From RBG-13-51-18 sp050014095 (GTDB taxonomy: Bacteria > Chloroflexota > Dehalococcoidia > Dehalococcoidales > RBG-16-60-22), in NCBI GenBank assembly GCA_050014095.1, contig JBEKDZ010000001.1, positions 310,001-374,000 of the forward strand: a stretch of DNA of 64,000 bases, given 5' to 3'. How positions within the stretch are numbered: the stretch's first letter is position 1; every line of letters begins with the position of its first letter. Shown here piece by piece: positions 1-7,846 of the stretch. Both the position numbers and the translations under genes were made by a program. Under the pieces are notes generated by a model, which was given only the letters and a program-made list of their open reading frames with translations, was not told where the DNA came from and did not search any database.

Positions 1-1
1 A

Positions 2-433
2 TATATTAAAAACGGTGACGGTCTAGCAATACAATCTACAGTGAAACGTTTAGAGACTAGTCTAATAAAGAGCAAAAATGATATCTTTGTTAGCCGAATT
101 ATATATGAAAACAAAGAATTTCTTTCTTCGAAAAAAAAATTATCTTTATTATTTTCTTATCCTGCAATATTTAAGGGAAAAGAATATAAACATGATGAAG
201 AATTAAGAGCTATTATTCAAAAAGAACCCTTCCTAAATCCAGATCATCGCTTAAGACCTTTAGATAAAAATGGAATCTATGTTGATGTTAAACTAAATGT
301 GTTAATTGCCAAAATAATCCTAGCTCCTAAATGCGACAAATGGAAATCTAACCTAATCGAAAAAATGTGTAAAAAACATGGGCTCGATATAGAAATAGTC
401 TCATCTAGTTTAGACAATAAACCCATATTTTAA
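2..433 (+). CDS. DUF2971-like protein, C-terminal part (cut by window edge)
   Basis: The reading frame is open to the first bases of the window, so the gene starts outside it; the GTG at 41 is only an internal codon. The visible part reads like the C-terminal two thirds of DUF2971 proteins: a segment near the edge with G-L-A-I-Q-S-T, then FKGKEYKHDEELRAII, matching the family's K-x-x-Y-x-x-E-x-E-x-R region, then a hydrophobic strand LIAKIILAPK. The function of DUF2971 is unknown; members are common in genomic islands and beside defence genes. Codon use is strongly A/T-rich, unlike the next gene, which starts 14 bp downstream, so transfer is likely (inference). The family call rests on motif resemblance only. 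Confidence 0.6.
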   Translation, partial: YIKNGDGLAIQSTVKRLETSLIKSKNDIFVSRIIYENKEFLSSKKKLSLLFSYPAIFKGKEYKHDEELRAIIQKEPFLNPDHRLRPLDKNGIYVDVKLNVLIAKIILAPKCDKWKSNLIEKMCKKHGLDIEIVSSSLDNKPIF

Positions 434-447
434 GTAGGAGGTCACTC

Positions 448-1317
448 ATGTCCCAACCACAGGCTAGAATCGGCGTTATCGGCGGCACGGGACTATACGA
501 TATCGAGGGGATAACCGAGGTTAAGGAAGTCTACCCTAATACTCCCTTCGGTAAGCCGTCGGACGCTATATTAGTTGGGAAATTGGGTGGTATAGGCGTC
601 GCCTTTCTGCCACGGCATGGGAGAGGCCACCGCATCTCCCCTAGCGAGGTGCCGTCCCGCGCTAACATTTACGCTTTAAAGTCGCTCGGCGTAGAATTTA
701 TTATTTCGTCCAACTCCTGCGGGAGCTTTAAAGAGGAGCTTAAGCCGGGGCATTTGCTGATTCCCGACCAGATAATCGACCGCACGCGGGGTCGCGTCAG
801 CACCTTTTTCATTGGGGGCATCGTCGCCCACATCCCGTTCGCCGACCCGTTTTGCCCGGTTTTGAGTGACATCATCTACCAGGCGGCTAAAGAAACGGGG
901 GCGACTGTCCACGAGGGTGGGACGTTCGTTGCGATGGAGGGACCCGCTTTCTCCACCAGAGCAGAGAGCCACCTTTATAAATCATGGGGGGCAGACGTCA
1001 TCGGCATGACCGTGCTGCCGGAAGCCAAGCTGGCAAGCGAGGCAGAAATCTGCTATGCTTCCATCGCCTGCGTCACCGACTATGACAGCTGGCATGAAAC
1101 CCACGAAGCAGTCAACGTCGAAACTATATTAACGACGATGCGAAACAACATAAATTATGCGAAAAAGACTATCAAGCTGGCAGCGGGACGAGTGCCTGAA
1201 AAGCGAGAATGCGCCTGCGCTTCAGCTCTTCGTGGGGCGATAATTACCGACCCGGCAGCGATACCCGCCGCACAAAAGAAAAACCTCGACTTAATCATCG
1301 GGAAATACATAAAGTAA
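448..1317 (+). CDS. mtnP: S-methyl-5'-thioadenosine phosphorylase
   Basis: Cytosolic purine nucleoside phosphorylase-family enzyme that splits 5'-methylthioadenosine with phosphate to adenine and 5-methylthioribose-1-phosphate (methionine salvage and polyamine by-product recycling). The 289-residue length fits the family. Seen: N-terminal GVIGGTGLYD phosphate-binding loop, LPRHGRGH, the strand IISSNSCGS, the MEGPAFSTRAES block and VIGMTVLPEAKLASE, all hallmark MTAP segments. An AGGAGG Shine-Dalgarno at 437-442 precedes the ATG. Adenine released here could feed the purine salvage genes near 52-57 kb (inference). A purine nucleoside phosphorylase with wider specificity is the alternative, but the MTAP motifs favour mtnP. 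Confidence 0.95.
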   Translation: MSQPQARIGVIGGTGLYDIEGITEVKEVYPNTPFGKPSDAILVGKLGGIGVAFLPRHGRGHRISPSEVPSRANIYALKSLGVEFIISSNSCGSFKEELKPGHLLIPDQIIDRTRGRVSTFFIGGIVAHIPFADPFCPVLSDIIYQAAKETGATVHEGGTFVAMEGPAFSTRAESHLYKSWGADVIGMTVLPEAKLASEAEICYASIACVTDYDSWHETHEAVNVETILTTMRNNINYAKKTIKLAAGRVPEKRECACASALRGAIITDPAAIPAAQKKNLDLIIGKYIK

Positions 1318-1320
1318 AAA

Positions 1321-1457
1321 TGTCATTCTGAGGAACGAAGAATCCCGAAGGGATATTCAATCTATAATACTTCTCTCCCTCAATGGGAGAGATTAGAGTG
1401 AGGGGAAATGCCAGGATTTCACCCTCACCTTGCCTTCCTCTCCCATTGAGGGAGAGG
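1321..1457. repeat. Intergenic repeats: partial family B then a full family A palindrome
   Basis: The first 25 bases are a half copy of the GTCATTCTGAG...GAATC repeat (family B). Bases 1373-1457 are a complete family A element: CTCTCCCTCAATGGGAGAG, a centre with GTGAGGGG and CCCTCACC arms, and CCTCTCCCATTGAGGGAGAG. The whole unit is nearly self-complementary and could form a long hairpin. Similar copies recur across the window. Confidence 0.85.
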
Positions 1458-1491
1458 TAAAGAGGAAAAAGGGAGTAAGGGAAAGATTTTT

Positions 1492-2526
1492 ATGTCAAAT
1501 ACAGAGTTCAGCTGTTTACCTACTATCATCGGCAGCGTGCCCCATACCGACCCCCAAAAGGCATGTTCGCTGCTATTGCGTTTTTTAAAAGACATCCCCA
1601 CCTGGCCGCAGTTGCCCAGAAAGACGTTTTTAGAAAACATGTACGTCCAGTACAGCGAAGGCTTCCCCGGTGTAGTGGTAGAAAATAACCGTATTTATAT
1701 CGATACCGCCAAGGATTACACTAAAGCGCTGGAAACGCTCTATCAGGCCTATCTGGAAAACGATGCGACCAAATATGGTATGGGGCGGGACCATGTGGCG
1801 GGACTTTATGCCCTGTTGGAGCAGGACAAGCTATCCCCGAAGGCAGTCAAAGGATGTGTTACCGGGCCTTTATCCTGGGGCATGACCATTACCGATGAAA
1901 ACAAGCGGTCGATACTCTACCATGAAATTCTCGGCGATGCCGTCCCCAAGTTTTTAAAGCTCAAGGCTAAATGGGAAGAAAATGAGCTAAAGAAAATCTC
2001 GAAGAACACTATCATCTTCGTCGACGAGCCTTATATGGCGTCCTACGGTTCGTCCATCGCCGCCGGCGCTTTCTCCAAACCGGAAAAAATCGTCGAGATG
2101 ATTGATGAGGTTTTCGACGGCATCAGCGGACTCAAAGGGATACACTGCTGCGGCAACACTGACTGGTCAATACTGCTGAAAACGAAGATGGATATTCTCA
2201 ACTTCGATGCTTACGCCTATGCACAGTCGCTAAGTCTCTATCCTGACGAAGTAAAAAAGTTCATCGGGCGGGGCGGCTGTATCGGGTGGGGCATTGTTCC
2301 CAACCAGATGGAGCCACTAAATAAAGAGTCCATGTCCAGTCTGAAAGACCGACTTGAAGAGGCGATGGCACCCTTCACCCGCAACGGACTATCTATAAAA
2401 GACATCGTCAAGCAAAGTCTGCTGTTGCCCTGCTGCGGTCTGAATGCTTTGACCGAAGAGGGTACAGAGCAGGCGCTCAAGCTGCTGACAGAGCTTTCCG
2501 CAGAGATGAGGAAAAAGTATCTCTAG
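1492..2526 (+). CDS. MetE/UroD-superfamily methyltransferase-like protein
   Basis: A 344-residue TIM-barrel-type protein resembling the C-terminal catalytic half of cobalamin-independent methionine synthase. Seen: GIHCCGNTDW near residue 220 and LLPCCGLNALTEEG near residue 308, which line up with the His-x-Cys and distal Cys zinc ligands of MetE; VTGPLSWG is the usual barrel turn. Short core-MetE proteins in Dehalococcoides and archaea take methyl groups from corrinoid proteins rather than methyltetrahydrofolate (known). Whether this is such a methionine synthase or a methyltransferase for another thiol cannot be told. No corrinoid protein is adjacent. The ATG lies just after a family A repeat and a purine-rich leader. 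Confidence 0.6.
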   Translation: MSNTEFSCLPTIIGSVPHTDPQKACSLLLRFLKDIPTWPQLPRKTFLENMYVQYSEGFPGVVVENNRIYIDTAKDYTKALETLYQAYLENDATKYGMGRDHVAGLYALLEQDKLSPKAVKGCVTGPLSWGMTITDENKRSILYHEILGDAVPKFLKLKAKWEENELKKISKNTIIFVDEPYMASYGSSIAAGAFSKPEKIVEMIDEVFDGISGLKGIHCCGNTDWSILLKTKMDILNFDAYAYAQSLSLYPDEVKKFIGRGGCIGWGIVPNQMEPLNKESMSSLKDRLEEAMAPFTRNGLSIKDIVKQSLLLPCCGLNALTEEGTEQALKLLTELSAEMRKKYL

Positions 2527-2588
2527 GGATAAATCAAAAATCAAATCTCAAAAATCAAAAACACAACTCAAAAGTAAAAAAGGATACT

Positions 2589-2745
2589 AAATCCTCCTCT
2601 ATCCTCCTTTACGAAAGGAGGACGAACGAGATAGCCGCAAATGAAAAGGGCGGGTTTATGATATCATCTCCCTTTAATAAAGGGAGATTGAGAAGGATTT
2701 TAATACCCCTCACCCCGAGATTCTTCACTACGTTCAGAATGACAA
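2589..2745. repeat. Intergenic repeats: family C plus partial family B
   Basis: Bases 2589-2702 have ends AAATCCTCCTCT and AGAAGGATTTTA with internal TCCTTTACGAAAGGA and CTCCCTTTAATAAAGGGAG stems, a MITE-like arrangement shared with copies near 17.7, 38.2 and 46.9 kb. Bases 2717-2745 are the right half of family B, ending in CAGAATGAC. The gap 2527-2761 holds nothing else recognisable. Confidence 0.75.
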
Positions 2746-2761
2746 TAGGAAAAGAGAAATC

Positions 2762-3616
2762 ATGAAGGATTTTAAAGACAAGGTCGCGGTAATAACCGGC
2801 GGCGCCAGCGGCATCGGATGGGGGCTGGCAGAGCGGTGCGCTTCTGAAGGCATGAAAGTCGTCATCGCAGACATCGAAGAGCCCGCCTTGAAACAGGTGG
2901 AAAAAACTCTTAAAGCCAGCGGGGCTGATGTCCTGGCAGTACGCACCGATGTTTCAAAAATATCCGACGTGGAAACCCTGGCGCAAAAGACCATCGAAAC
3001 TTTCGGAGGGGTACATCTACTTTTTAATAACGCCGGCGTGAATACGGATATTTCTATGCGCAAACCCGTGTGGGAAAACACACTCGCTGACTGGGAATGG
3101 ATGATTGGCGTAAACTTATGGGGAGTCGTTCACGGCGTTAAAGTTTTTATGCCCACTATGATGCAGCAAAACACGGAATGCCACATCGTCAATACATCAT
3201 CCATGGCTGGTCTGCTGGCGGAACCGCAATTGATTATTTACGCCGTGACTAAAGCTGGCATCATCGCCCTCTCCGAAGGGCTTTATCTTCAGCTTAAGCA
3301 AAGGAATTCTCCCATCGGCGTGAGCGTACTGTGTCCGGCGTTCGTCAGCTCGCGGATTTTTGAGGCAGAAAGGAATCGTCCGACTGACCTGAAGAATCCT
3401 CCCGAACCTCCAAAACCGCGTCAGCGGGCTGCCCTGGTCAGCCAATTTAATAAAGTTAGCCCCACTCTCTCTCCAGAACAATCCGCCAACATCGTCTTCA
3501 AGGCAATCAGGGAGGGCACTTTCTATATTTTCACCGACCCGCTGGTGCAGGAGCTTTTCCGGCAGCGGGCGGAAAATATCTTAAAGGGTCGTAACCCTGA
3601 ACCGCCGCACGCCTGA
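2762..3616 (+). CDS. Short-chain dehydrogenase/reductase
   Basis: Classical SDR, 284 residues, a little longer than usual at the C-terminus. Seen: nucleotide-binding TGGASGIG near residue 14, NNAG near residue 91, a Ser in NTSSMAG and the catalytic YAVTK near residue 161. The acidic residue after strand 2 (IADIEE) suggests NAD(H) rather than NADP(H), an inference from the general SDR rule. Substrate unknown; neighbours (a MetE-like gene upstream, a Cys-rich DUF6485 gene 13 bp downstream) do not define it. The long C-terminal tail after SRIFEAERNRP is typical of SDRs acting on bulky alcohols, but this is weak evidence. Confidence 0.85.
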   Translation: MKDFKDKVAVITGGASGIGWGLAERCASEGMKVVIADIEEPALKQVEKTLKASGADVLAVRTDVSKISDVETLAQKTIETFGGVHLLFNNAGVNTDISMRKPVWENTLADWEWMIGVNLWGVVHGVKVFMPTMMQQNTECHIVNTSSMAGLLAEPQLIIYAVTKAGIIALSEGLYLQLKQRNSPIGVSVLCPAFVSSRIFEAERNRPTDLKNPPEPPKPRQRAALVSQFNKVSPTLSPEQSANIVFKAIREGTFYIFTDPLVQELFRQRAENILKGRNPEPPHA

Positions 3617-3629
3617 TGAAATAATAAAA

Positions 3630-3839
3630 ATGGATTGTAATATCAAAGCTAACCAATCTAAATGTAATTGTACCTACGAGCCATGCCCCCGTAAAGGCAA
3701 GTGCTGTGAGTGCATCAGCTATCACCTGGAAAGTAAAGAGCTGCCGGCTTGTGTTTTCCCCGCGGAGATAGAGCGTACCTACGACCGCTCTTTTACCACA
3801 TTTGCGGACTGGGTAAAGGGGAGTGGCGGGAAACGCTAA
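3630..3839 (+). CDS. DUF6485-type cysteine-rich small protein
   Basis: A 69-residue protein with nine cysteines packed into the first half: C3, then C-N-C, PCPRKGKCCEC and later LPACVFP. The pattern, with C-terminal PAEIERTYDRS, matches DUF6485, a family of small, probably metal-binding proteins found mostly in anaerobes. No function is established. It starts 13 bp after the SDR stop and may be co-transcribed with it. The short C-terminal tail FADWVKGSGGKR is basic. Confidence 0.75.
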   Translation: MDCNIKANQSKCNCTYEPCPRKGKCCECISYHLESKELPACVFPAEIERTYDRSFTTFADWVKGSGGKR

Positions 3840-3859
3840 TATAAGCTATAGTATAAACG

Positions 3860-3955
3860 ATGAACAAGACGAAGAAAAACGCCTGGCACAAGCACCTGAA
3901 AGCTAAAAAAACGCTTAAAGAAAAAATGAAAGCACAGGCTAAGGCTGCTAAATAG
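3860..3955 (+). CDS. Small Lys/Ala-rich basic peptide, 31 aa
   Basis: ATG at 3860 opens a 31-codon frame ending at TAG. The product begins MNKTKKNAWHKHLKAKKT and ends in a Lys-Glu-Ala-rich helix with AQAKAAK. Almost half the residues are Lys, Arg or His. It sits alone between a DUF6485 gene and a kinase-like gene. A second peptide of the same character lies at 39132-39206, which raises the chance that it is real. The leader has no strong Shine-Dalgarno, only purines upstream. A nucleic-acid-binding role is possible from composition alone; I do not recognise a family. Confidence 0.4.
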   Translation: MNKTKKNAWHKHLKAKKTLKEKMKAQAKAAK

Positions 3956-4074
3956 CAAATCTCGCTATATTTCCCCACTGAAAACGCGGGTTAAACCGGC
4001 TGTGCAACATAACATTGCCACGTAACCCGCCGCTTTAATCCCCGTTATATCTACAGAAGAGGTGAGTCTATCAA

Positions 4075-5079
4075 ATGGCGGAGCTGCCAGAGCTGATTCA
4101 AGCCCTGCTCGACCCTAAAGCTTATCCCGACCGCACGCCGAAGGTAGAGCTTATGCAAACGCAGATGTCCTATGTCTTGCTTGCCGGAGAATACGTTTAT
4201 AAAATCAAGAAGCCGGTTTACCTGGGCTTCCTGGACTACACCACACTGGAAAAAAGACTCTACTATTGTAAAAAAGAGGTCGAGCTTAATAAGCGACTCT
4301 GCGCGGACGCCTATCTGGGCGTGGTGCCGATAACTAAAGAAAAAGACTTTGTTATGGGGGGCAAAGGGGAGGCTAAAGAGTACGCCGTCAAGATGCGGCG
4401 TCTGCCGCAGGATGCCATGATGGACACGCTACTCAAGCAAAATAAGGTCACTCCGGAGATGGTGAAAAAAGTGGCGGAAATACTCGTTGATTTCCATAAA
4501 AAAGCCGCCACTAATGAGGAAATCACCCGCCTGGGTGGCATCGAGGCCGTTATCCAGAACACCTCGGAAAACTTTGCGCAGACGGAAAAATACTTCGGCG
4601 TCATTATCGAGCCGGAGACCCTCCAAAGCATTAAGACCTATACCGAGAACTTTATTGGGGCCAATCGTGCCCTGTTTCTTAAGCGTATGGCGGAGGGTAA
4701 AGTGCGGGACGGCCACGGCGACCTGCACGCGGCGCATATCTGTTTTTATAAAGGCATCTGCATTTACGACTGCATCGAGTTTATCGACCGGATGAGGTAT
4801 ACCGACGTGGCGGCGGATATCGCTTTTCTGGCGATGGATTTGGACCACTATGAACGTCGGGACTTATCCGGCATCTTCATCGATGCGTACGTAAGCCGAA
4901 GCGGGGATAAGGAGCTACTAAAGCTGCTCAACTTTTACAAATGTTACCGGGCTTACGTGCGGGGGAAAATAGGATGCTTCCAGTACGACGATAAGTATAT
5001 CTCCACCGATGAAAAGGAGAAAATCTTGGCTAACGCGCGGAGCTACTTTAAGCTTGCGGAGAGCTATATCGGGGGATAA
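4075..5079 (+). CDS. COG2187-type aminoglycoside phosphotransferase-fold kinase
   Basis: A 334-residue protein of the APH/choline-kinase fold. Seen: N-lobe with YVYKIKKPVYLGFLDYTTLEKR, where Lys residues would bind ATP, and the Brenner loop HGDLHAAHI near residue 216 followed by IYDCIEFIDRMRYTDVAADIAFLAMD, supplying the metal-binding Asp. This is the exact N-terminal half of the two-domain COG2187/COG0645 proteins; here the P-loop half is a separate gene at 6219. Substrate unknown; the family is not proved to modify antibiotics. A leader with GAAGAGGTGAG precedes the ATG. Next gene begins 1 bp after the stop, so an operon is likely. Confidence 0.8.
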   Translation: MAELPELIQALLDPKAYPDRTPKVELMQTQMSYVLLAGEYVYKIKKPVYLGFLDYTTLEKRLYYCKKEVELNKRLCADAYLGVVPITKEKDFVMGGKGEAKEYAVKMRRLPQDAMMDTLLKQNKVTPEMVKKVAEILVDFHKKAATNEEITRLGGIEAVIQNTSENFAQTEKYFGVIIEPETLQSIKTYTENFIGANRALFLKRMAEGKVRDGHGDLHAAHICFYKGICIYDCIEFIDRMRYTDVAADIAFLAMDLDHYERRDLSGIFIDAYVSRSGDKELLKLLNFYKCYRAYVRGKIGCFQYDDKYISTDEKEKILANARSYFKLAESYIGG

Positions 5080-5080
5080 G

Positions 5081-5608
5081 ATGAAAAAAGTATTGCTAAT
5101 AATATTTACATGTCTGTGTTTAGTCGCTACGGGCTGCGCGAGTATCGCTACGGCGCAACAAGCGGCTGGCGATAATCCTCAAAAATCGGATTTCAATTTT
5201 ATCTTCAAATACGGCGTAAGCGGCGGAAATACCCTCGATACTTTCCACGGCACATACACCAGAGATATGATATTAGACCCGGCTATTACGATAGACATGG
5301 TTTTAACGGCGGCCGAGATGGACAGCATCTACCAGAAGATGCTAGAGATAGACTTTTTTAATTACCCCGATAAATTTTCCGTCGATGTAGCCGATAACGA
5401 AACAAAAATAGAGGTAACGCCCTATCCTACCTATTTTTTCAAAGTGGAATACAGCGGCAAAACTAAAGAGCTATTATGGCATGATAAATATGTTAACTCC
5501 GATGCACAAGCGAATAAACTGAAGGAGCTAATTAATTTAGTCAAGAGCATTATAGAATCAAAGGCGGAGTACCAGGCGCTGCCAGAGGCTAGCGGGGGAT
5601 ATTTATAG
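5081..5608 (+). CDS. Putative lipoprotein of unknown function
   Basis: The ATG at 5081, one base after the kinase stop and with GGGGGAT upstream, gives a 175-residue protein. Its N-terminus MKKVLLIIFTCLCLVATGC is a typical lipoprotein signal with lipobox VATGC, so Cys19 is predicted to be lipidated and the protein anchored at the outer face of the membrane. The mature part starts with a disordered Ala/Gln stretch, then beta-rich sequence with Phe/Tyr/Asp. No family recognised. A longer upstream frame exists but would bury the signal peptide. Its place between the kinase and a GNAT gives no clear role. Confidence 0.75.
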   Translation: MKKVLLIIFTCLCLVATGCASIATAQQAAGDNPQKSDFNFIFKYGVSGGNTLDTFHGTYTRDMILDPAITIDMVLTAAEMDSIYQKMLEIDFFNYPDKFSVDVADNETKIEVTPYPTYFFKVEYSGKTKELLWHDKYVNSDAQANKLKELINLVKSIIESKAEYQALPEASGGYL

Positions 5609-5611
5609 TCG

Positions 5612-6094
5612 GTGAAAACCTTTCATATCAGGCCGCTTAATGAAGGCGATAGAACCTGGGCGGCTGACCTGCTTAAGGAATGGTGGGCGGGACCCAAAGT
5701 TATATCGCGCGGCAAGGTGCACTATCCGGATAAATATCCTGGCTTTATCGCTTTAGTCGAGGGGAAACCGGCGGGTCTAGTGACTTATAATATCGCTGGT
5801 AAAGACTGCGAAATCGTTACCATGAACAGTCTCGTTGAAAAAATAGGCATCGGTTCCGCTCTTATCGACGCCGTGAAAAAAGCTGCTATCGCCGCGGGTT
5901 GCCATAGAGTATGGCTGATAACCACTAACGATAACACGGCAGCTTTAAGGTTCTACCAAAAGTATGGCTTAAAGCTGGTCACCGTGCACCGCAACGCCGT
6001 CGAGCAATCACGCCGACTGAAGGCGGATATACCCCTAACCGGCAATGACGGCATTGAAATCAGGGATGAGATTGAGCTGGAGATGATATTATAA
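5612..6094 (+). CDS. GNAT-family N-acetyltransferase
   Basis: A 160-residue GNAT starting at GTG, 3 bp after the lipoprotein stop. Seen: the acetyl-CoA binding loop region LVEKIGIGSALIDAVKKAA near residue 75 (Q/R-x-x-G-x-G/A pattern), the beta-4/alpha-4 segment VWLITTNDNTAALRFYQKYGLKLV and a C-terminal strand. Substrate unknown; the compact domain could acetylate a small amine or a ribosomal protein. Co-directional with the kinase and lipoprotein genes. Confidence 0.85.
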   Translation: MKTFHIRPLNEGDRTWAADLLKEWWAGPKVISRGKVHYPDKYPGFIALVEGKPAGLVTYNIAGKDCEIVTMNSLVEKIGIGSALIDAVKKAAIAAGCHRVWLITTNDNTAALRFYQKYGLKLVTVHRNAVEQSRRLKADIPLTGNDGIEIRDEIELEMIL

Positions 6095-6100
6095 TCAAAC

Positions 6101-6197
6101 GTCATTCTCGTGCTTGACACGAGAATCCAGACCACCACCCCCAACCGAGATTCTTCGCGGAGTTTACCCTGAGCGAAGTGTGAGGGCTCAGAATGAC
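6101..6197. repeat. Intergenic repeat family B
   Basis: Starts GTCATTCTCGTGCTTG and ends CAGAATGAC, with an inner GAATCC and GAGATTCTTCG pair. The segment GTTTACCCTGAGCGAAGTG inside it is another recurrent short module. It fills the gap before the P-loop kinase gene. Confidence 0.75.
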
Positions 6198-6218
6198 AGG
6201 GGCGAAAAGGAGTACAAG

Positions 6219-6821
6219 ATGCGCGAACCTTTTAGAAAATTTATTAAAAATGAGCTAAAGAACGGCTTTTTGCTCATCGCCTGCGGTCTGCCCGGAACCT
6301 GGAAAACCGAGACCACTGAAGAGGTGCAGAAAATCAAGGGCGGCAAACTCTTGAGGACGGATATTATCCGACTGGAGGTGCTGAAAAACCAGGATATCTT
6401 CGATTCTAAGGTCGCCGGTGACATGAAGAAACGAACGCAGGTTTATGATGTAATGGTCGAGCAGGCGGACGCAGCTTTTAAAAGTGAAAGGGATGTCATC
6501 CTCGACGCCACTTTCGTAACCCAGTCCTTGAGACAGCAGGCCGCCGCCATCGCTGCGAAAAATGGGGTCCCGTTCGTGATTCTCCAGACGGACTGCCCGC
6601 AGGAGGTCTCTATCAAGCGGATACTGGCGCGCGATAAGGAAAATTACGTTTCCAACGCTTTAACCGAGGAAGCCTATCTGAACAACAAAAAGAAGTTCGA
6701 AGCTGTCGATTTAGACGCTTTGAAACAGCAGAATCCCGGCCTAAAACTAGTACATCTGGTCGTCGATACCGCCCTGGACCAGCCGGAGGACTGGTATATA
6801 ACCAAGTACGAAAAGAAATGA
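6219..6821 (+). CDS. COG0645-type P-loop ATPase/kinase
   Basis: Starting at the ATG at 6219, which has AAAAGGAG at a good distance, the product is 200 residues. Seen: a Walker A variant GLPGTWKT near residue 24 in which Trp takes a position usually Gly or Ser; LLRTDIIRLEVL resembling the substrate-binding Asp-x-x-R of kinases; VILDATFV as Walker B-like strand; and LARDKENYVSNA as lid. It is the C-terminal half of the COG2187/COG0645 two-domain protein; the APH half is at 4075-5079. The two probably act together (inference). Upstream in-frame ATG codons lie in a repeat and are not used here. Confidence 0.75.
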   Translation: MREPFRKFIKNELKNGFLLIACGLPGTWKTETTEEVQKIKGGKLLRTDIIRLEVLKNQDIFDSKVAGDMKKRTQVYDVMVEQADAAFKSERDVILDATFVTQSLRQQAAAIAAKNGVPFVILQTDCPQEVSIKRILARDKENYVSNALTEEAYLNNKKKFEAVDLDALKQQNPGLKLVHLVVDTALDQPEDWYITKYEKK

Positions 6822-6836
6822 TGATATTGTATGCCT

Positions 6837-6915
6837 GTCATTCTGACCCTGAACGCAGTGAAGGGGAAGAATCTCGGGGCGGGGTAAGGCTTTCCTTTCC
6901 ACTCCTCAGAATGAC
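6837..6915. repeat. Intergenic repeat family B
   Basis: GTCATTCTGACCCTGAACGCAGTG at the left and CCTCAGAATGAC at the right, with AATCTCGGGGCGGGG between. The ends are inverted copies of each other. It occupies most of the gap between the P-loop kinase and PHP genes. Confidence 0.75.
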
Positions 6916-6947
6916 AGTGTGATAGTCTTCGGAGATATGTTTACCAG

Positions 6948-7802
6948 ATGAAAATAGACTTGCATATTCATACCAGCACCGGCTCCGATGGGGCGATGAC
7001 CATCGAAGAGGTGTTTGCCGAAGCGAAAAAACGGAATATCGAATTCATTTCCATTACCGACCATGATAACATCGAACACCAGGGGAGAGCTATCGCGCTG
7101 GCGGCGGCTAATAAAATCCGTTACATTACCGGCGTGGAGCTTAATGTAACCTTTGTTTTTAACAACAAGTCCTTCTCGCTCGATTTCCTGGGGTATGGGT
7201 ACGACTACCGCAATCCTGCGTTCAAGGCGGCGCTGCGTGTCATCAAGGACCACCGGGAGAAAAGGGCGCGTCAGATTATCAATAACCTGAATAGCGAGTT
7301 CAAGCGAGAAAACCTGCCCCTCTTTACCGAAGAGGACCTGCATAAAATGCAGGAAGGCGTCGATGGTATATTAAGTCGGCCGCATATCGCGGACTACCTA
7401 ATAAAAAAGAGGATTGTCGCCAGCCGGCAGGAGGCTTTCGACAAATACCTGGTGCGGTACGACGTGCCGAAATACCCGCTGACACTGGAGGAAGCGGCGG
7501 CGCTGGTAAGAGGAGCAGGCGGTAAAATCGCCCTCGCCCATCCTAACGACCCCAATGGGACATCGCTAATAAGTATTACGAAGGACTTGGGCGAACAAAC
7601 AAAGATAGTCCGCGAGCAGATGCTTGGATGTATCGACGGGATAGAGTGCTGGCACTCACGGAGCGATAAAGCAACCACCGACCACTATATCGAGTTCAGC
7701 CGGAAGCATGACCTTTTGATGACCGGCGGTAGTGATTGCCACCAGAAGCCGATATTGATGGGGACAGTGGATATGGCGGGTTGGGCGGCGGATGGGTTCT
7801 AA
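6948..7802 (+). CDS. PHP-domain phosphoesterase
   Basis: A 284-residue PHP protein. Seen in order: HIHTSTGSDG near the N-terminus, ITDHDN near residue 39, a Glu in GVELN, SRPHIADYL in the middle, ALAHPND near residue 199 and TGGSDCHQ near the C-terminus; together these supply the trinuclear metal site. Size and domain order match the YciV/RNase AM group that removes phosphate from 3',5'-nucleoside bisphosphates or trims RNA 5' ends, but the substrate is not proved. A paralogue lies at 30384-31217. The methyltransferase gene follows 44 bp downstream. Confidence 0.85.
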   Translation: MKIDLHIHTSTGSDGAMTIEEVFAEAKKRNIEFISITDHDNIEHQGRAIALAAANKIRYITGVELNVTFVFNNKSFSLDFLGYGYDYRNPAFKAALRVIKDHREKRARQIINNLNSEFKRENLPLFTEEDLHKMQEGVDGILSRPHIADYLIKKRIVASRQEAFDKYLVRYDVPKYPLTLEEAAALVRGAGGKIALAHPNDPNGTSLISITKDLGEQTKIVREQMLGCIDGIECWHSRSDKATTDHYIEFSRKHDLLMTGGSDCHQKPILMGTVDMAGWAADGF

Positions 7803-7846
7803 AACTCCCTTTAAAATACCTCCCCATCTATGCTATCATTCACCCC

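Noticed and set aside
1373..1457. CRISPR-like repeated hairpins
   Set aside because: Copies are scattered singly between genes, differ in length and have no regular spacers; no cas gene is present.
3956..4074. Possible tRNA or riboswitch in the gap before the kinase gene
   Set aside because: GCGGGTTA and TAACCCGC pair, but there is no cloverleaf, anticodon arm or T-loop, and no known riboswitch core; probably a simple hairpin.
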